From Pseudomonas fluorescens (GTDB lineage: Bacteria > Pseudomonadota > Gammaproteobacteria > Pseudomonadales > Pseudomonadaceae), in NCBI RefSeq assembly GCF_005938625.1, contig NZ_VCNJ01000024.1, forward strand, positions 62,001 through 126,000: a DNA stretch of 64,000 bases, given 5' to 3'. Position numbers and translations under genes: made by a program. Positions within the stretch are counted from its first letter, which is position 1; every line of letters begins with the position of its first letter. Below the pieces are notes generated by a model, which saw only the letters and a list, made by a program, of their open reading frames with translations, did not search any database and was not told the DNA's origin. Shown here piece after piece: positions 61,736 through 64,000 of this stretch.

Positions 61736-62452
61736 GTGGCTATCCGCTATGGCAAAGGGCTGATGGGAGGTGCGGTGGTGATCGCGCTCCTGGCCCTGCT
61801 GGTCCACTGGATCGGCATCAACACGATCGAACACTACCGCGACGATTTGTTGTTTTACCTGCAAGCTCATCTGATTCTCGTCCTCGCTTCAATGCTGGCT
61901 GCCCTTGTCGTGGGCATCCCTGCCGGCATCTTTCTCAGTCGCCCGACCATGGTCGGCCGCGCTGAACGCTTCATGCAGATCTTCAATATCGGTAACACCG
62001 TGCCTCCGCTGGCCGTGCTCGCGATTGCCTTGGGCGTCCTCGGCATCGGCAGTGGCCCGGCAATCTTCGCTTTGTTCCTCGCCTCCCTGTTGCCGATTGT
62101 GCGCAACACCTACGAAGGCCTGAAAAACGTACAGGGCTCGCTGAAAGAAGCAGCCGTCGGCATCGGCATGACCCCGCGCCAAGTGCTGTGGAAAGTCGAA
62201 TTGCCCAACGCGGTGCCGATCATTGTCGGTGGTGTGCGCGTGGCTTTGGCGATCAACGTCGGCACCGCGCCGCTGGCCTTCCTGATCGGTGCCAACAGCC
62301 TCGGCAGCCTGATCTTCCCCGGCATCGCCCTGAACAATCAGCCGCAACTGCTGCTCGGCGCCGCGTGCACCGCACTGCTGGCCTTGCTGCTCGATGGCGT
62401 CGTCACCCTCGCCAGCCGCCTCTGGCTGGAACGCGGTTTGCGCCCGTCTTAA
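61736..62452 (+). CDS. Osmoprotectant ABC transporter permease (OpuCB/YehW-like)
   Basis: This 238-residue permease of a glycine betaine/carnitine/choline-type importer has about six helices, with VPPLAVLAIALGVLGIGSGPAIFALFLASLLPIVRNTYEGL and the EAA-type coupling loop VQGSLKEAAVGIGMTPRQVLWKVELPNAVP. The start is GTG at 61736, with AAGGAG seven bases upstream. The binding protein follows after 20 bases and a second permease after that, the usual order of the YehZYXW/OpuC group. Binding by osmotic stress is expected from the family but not shown here. Confidence 0.9.
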   Translation: MAIRYGKGLMGGAVVIALLALLVHWIGINTIEHYRDDLLFYLQAHLILVLASMLAALVVGIPAGIFLSRPTMVGRAERFMQIFNIGNTVPPLAVLAIALGVLGIGSGPAIFALFLASLLPIVRNTYEGLKNVQGSLKEAAVGIGMTPRQVLWKVELPNAVPIIVGGVRVALAINVGTAPLAFLIGANSLGSLIFPGIALNNQPQLLLGAACTALLALLLDGVVTLASRLWLERGLRPS

Positions 62453-62472
62453 GGCTTTGTGAAGGAATACCT

Positions 62473-63366
62473 ATGAAACGATTGAGCTTGATTCTGGGCT
62501 GTATCCTGCTGTTCGCAGGCGTCGCCCAAGCCGCTGAAAAACCGGTTATCCGCCTCGGCGCACGAGTATTTACCGAGCAGACCCTGCTCGCCGAAATCAC
62601 CGCGCAATACCTGCGCAGCAAAGGCTACGACGCGCAGATCACCGGTGGTCTGGGCAGCAACCTCGCCCGCAGCGCCCACGAAAGCGGGCAACTGGACATG
62701 CTCTGGGAGTACACCGGCGTATCGCTGGTGGCCTACAACCATGTCACCGAAAAACTCGACAGCGCCCAGTCCTACGCCCGGGTGAAAGAACTCGACGCGA
62801 AAAAAGGCCTGGTCTGGCTGACTCCGTCGAAATTCAGCAACACCTACGCCCTCGCCCTGCCGAAAAAAGTCGCCGAGGAATATCCACAGATCAACAACAT
62901 CAGCCAGTTGAACGAAGTGCTGCGCGCCGAGGCCAAGACCAATCATCTGGTGGCGCTGGATACCGAGTTCGCCAACCGCTCCGACGGTCTGATCGGCATG
63001 GTCGATCTCTACGGCATGAACCTGACCCGCAAGAACATCCGCCAGATGGACGCGGGCCTGGTTTACACCGCGCTGCGTAACGGCCAGGTGTTCGCCGGTC
63101 TGGTCTACACCACCGACGGGCGTCTCAACGCCTTTGGCCTCAAGTTGCTGGAAGACGACAAGCATTACTTCCCCGACTACACCGCCGCGCCGGTGGTGCG
63201 TCAGGCCTACCTCGACGCGCACCCGCAACTGGCCGAGCAACTCAAGCCGCTGGCCGAACTGTTCGACGACGAAACCATGCGCCAGCTCAACGCGCGGGTC
63301 GATGTCGATCACGAAAGCCCCTCGAAAGTGGCCGCCGATTTCCTGCGCCAGCACCCACTTAACTAA
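62473..63366 (+). CDS. Osmoprotectant-binding periplasmic protein (OsmF/OpuCC-like)
   Basis: This 297-residue solute-binding protein of the OpuAC/OsmF family has signal peptide LILGCILLFAGVAQA (cut near 21). The mature domain opens EKPVIRLGARVFTEQTLLAEITAQYL, with TGGLGSNLARSAHESGQLDMLWEYTG and LNARVDVDHESPSKVAADFL near the end. The quaternary-amine ligand is the family expectation; individual aromatic cage residues were not assigned. An AAGGAA site precedes the ATG at 62473. It is flanked by the two permease genes. Confidence 0.9.
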   Translation: MKRLSLILGCILLFAGVAQAAEKPVIRLGARVFTEQTLLAEITAQYLRSKGYDAQITGGLGSNLARSAHESGQLDMLWEYTGVSLVAYNHVTEKLDSAQSYARVKELDAKKGLVWLTPSKFSNTYALALPKKVAEEYPQINNISQLNEVLRAEAKTNHLVALDTEFANRSDGLIGMVDLYGMNLTRKNIRQMDAGLVYTALRNGQVFAGLVYTTDGRLNAFGLKLLEDDKHYFPDYTAAPVVRQAYLDAHPQLAEQLKPLAELFDDETMRQLNARVDVDHESPSKVAADFLRQHPLN

Positions 63367-63378
63367 GGAGGAAAAGTC

Positions 63379-64000
63379 ATGGAATTTCTGAACGCCTTTT
63401 CCCACCTCGACTGGCAGCAGGTGATGCACCTGACCTGGCAGCACATCACCCTCGTCGGCATTGCCGTGACCCTGGCGATTGTCGTTGGCGTGCCATTGGG
63501 CATTCTGATGACGCGATTTCCGACTCTCGCCGGTCCATTGCAAGCCAGCGCCACGGTGCTGCTGACCGTGCCGTCGATTGCCCTGTTCGGTCTGCTGCTG
63601 CCGTTCTACTCCAAGTTCGGCCAGGGCCTCGGGCCGATGCCGGCGATCACTGCAGTATTTCTCTATTCATTGCTGCCGATCATGCGTAACACCTACCTCG
63701 CCCTGACCGGTGTAGAACCGGGCATCCGTGAAGCCGCACGCGGCATCGGCATGACCTTCGGCCAGCGCCTGCGCATGGTCGAACTGCCGATCGCCGTGCC
63801 GGTGATCCTCGCTGGCGTGCGTACCGCCGTGGTGATGAACATCGGCGTAATGACCATCGCCGCGACCATCGGCGCCGGCGGCCTCGGTGTGTTGATCCTC
63901 GCCTCCATCAGCCGCAGTGACATGTCGATGCTCATCGTCGGCGCACTGCTGGTCAGTCTTCTGGCGATCTTCGCCGACCTTCTCCTGCAGTGGCTGCAAC
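63379..64000 (+). CDS. Osmoprotectant ABC transporter permease, 3' end outside window
   Basis: This is the second permease of the betaine-type importer, open to the window end (207 residues visible). It shows ITLVGIAVTLAIVVGVPLGILMTRFPTLAG, VLLTVPSIALFGLLLPFYSKFGQGLGPMPAI and the EAA loop VEPGIREAARGIGMTFGQRLRMVELPIAVPVI. GGAGG precedes the ATG at 63379, 12 bases after the binding-protein stop. The ATPase gene is expected downstream of the window. Confidence 0.92.
   Translation, partial: MEFLNAFSHLDWQQVMHLTWQHITLVGIAVTLAIVVGVPLGILMTRFPTLAGPLQASATVLLTVPSIALFGLLLPFYSKFGQGLGPMPAITAVFLYSLLPIMRNTYLALTGVEPGIREAARGIGMTFGQRLRMVELPIAVPVILAGVRTAVVMNIGVMTIAATIGAGGLGVLILASISRSDMSMLIVGALLVSLLAIFADLLLQWLQ

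Overview
The window is a chromosomal segment of a fluorescent pseudomonad, most likely the Pseudomonas fluorescens group. The evidence is high-GC coding sequence, gene order matching P. aeruginosa PAO1 from memory (kdsD-kdsC-lptCAB-rpoN-hpf-ptsN-rapZ-ptsO, then fagA-fumC-orfX-sodA, pmbA, yjgA, tldD, yhdP, rng, maf, mreDCB, gatCAB, roxSR and the dpp cluster), and several families of short palindromic repeats typical of this group. No tRNA, rRNA, CRISPR array, insertion sequence or prophage was recognised.

Layout. 1-6684 (+) holds lipopolysaccharide genes (Kdo synthesis, Lpt export), sigma-54 and the nitrogen PTS genes. 6779-10548 (-) is a Fur-type iron-starvation operon: fagA, iron-independent fumarase, orfX, manganese superoxide dismutase and a ZIP metal transporter. 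10791-24071 holds envelope, RNA and protein-maturation housekeeping genes, mostly on the minus strand, ending in the mreBCD shape operon. 24283-27494 (+) is gatCAB. 27640-30522 holds an RlpA-like lipoprotein, a CaCA antiporter, a CMD-family protein and an AEC transporter. 30786-36295 (-) is a galactarate/glucarate operon (kdgD, semialdehyde dehydrogenase, MFS transporter, garD) with a GntR regulator at 37550-38296; two unrecognised small genes lie between them. 38473-43605 holds an SbmA/YddA-type ABC exporter, the RoxSR redox two-component system, a SIMPL-domain periplasmic protein and a small DUF6124-like gene. 44600-57234 (+) is a dipeptide uptake island: four dipeptide-binding proteins, an OprD-family porin and the DppBCDF transporter. 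57444-61405 (-) holds a small secreted acidic protein, an MFS transporter and prfC. 61736-64000 (+) is the start of an osmoprotectant ABC transporter cut by the window end.

The most unusual material is non-coding. Two copies of a roughly 500-nt dispersed repeat (43945-44488 and 59216-59722) share four helices whose stems differ by compensatory changes while their loops are conserved. This indicates selection on folded RNA or single-stranded DNA. Next to the first copy, 43669-43915 is a second densely structured region with competing helices, upstream of the DUF6124-like gene. Other points are a probable AUU start codon for mreC, a matching operator at both kdgD and its GntR regulator, and a CaCA antiporter in which the first-repeat acidic residue is glutamine.
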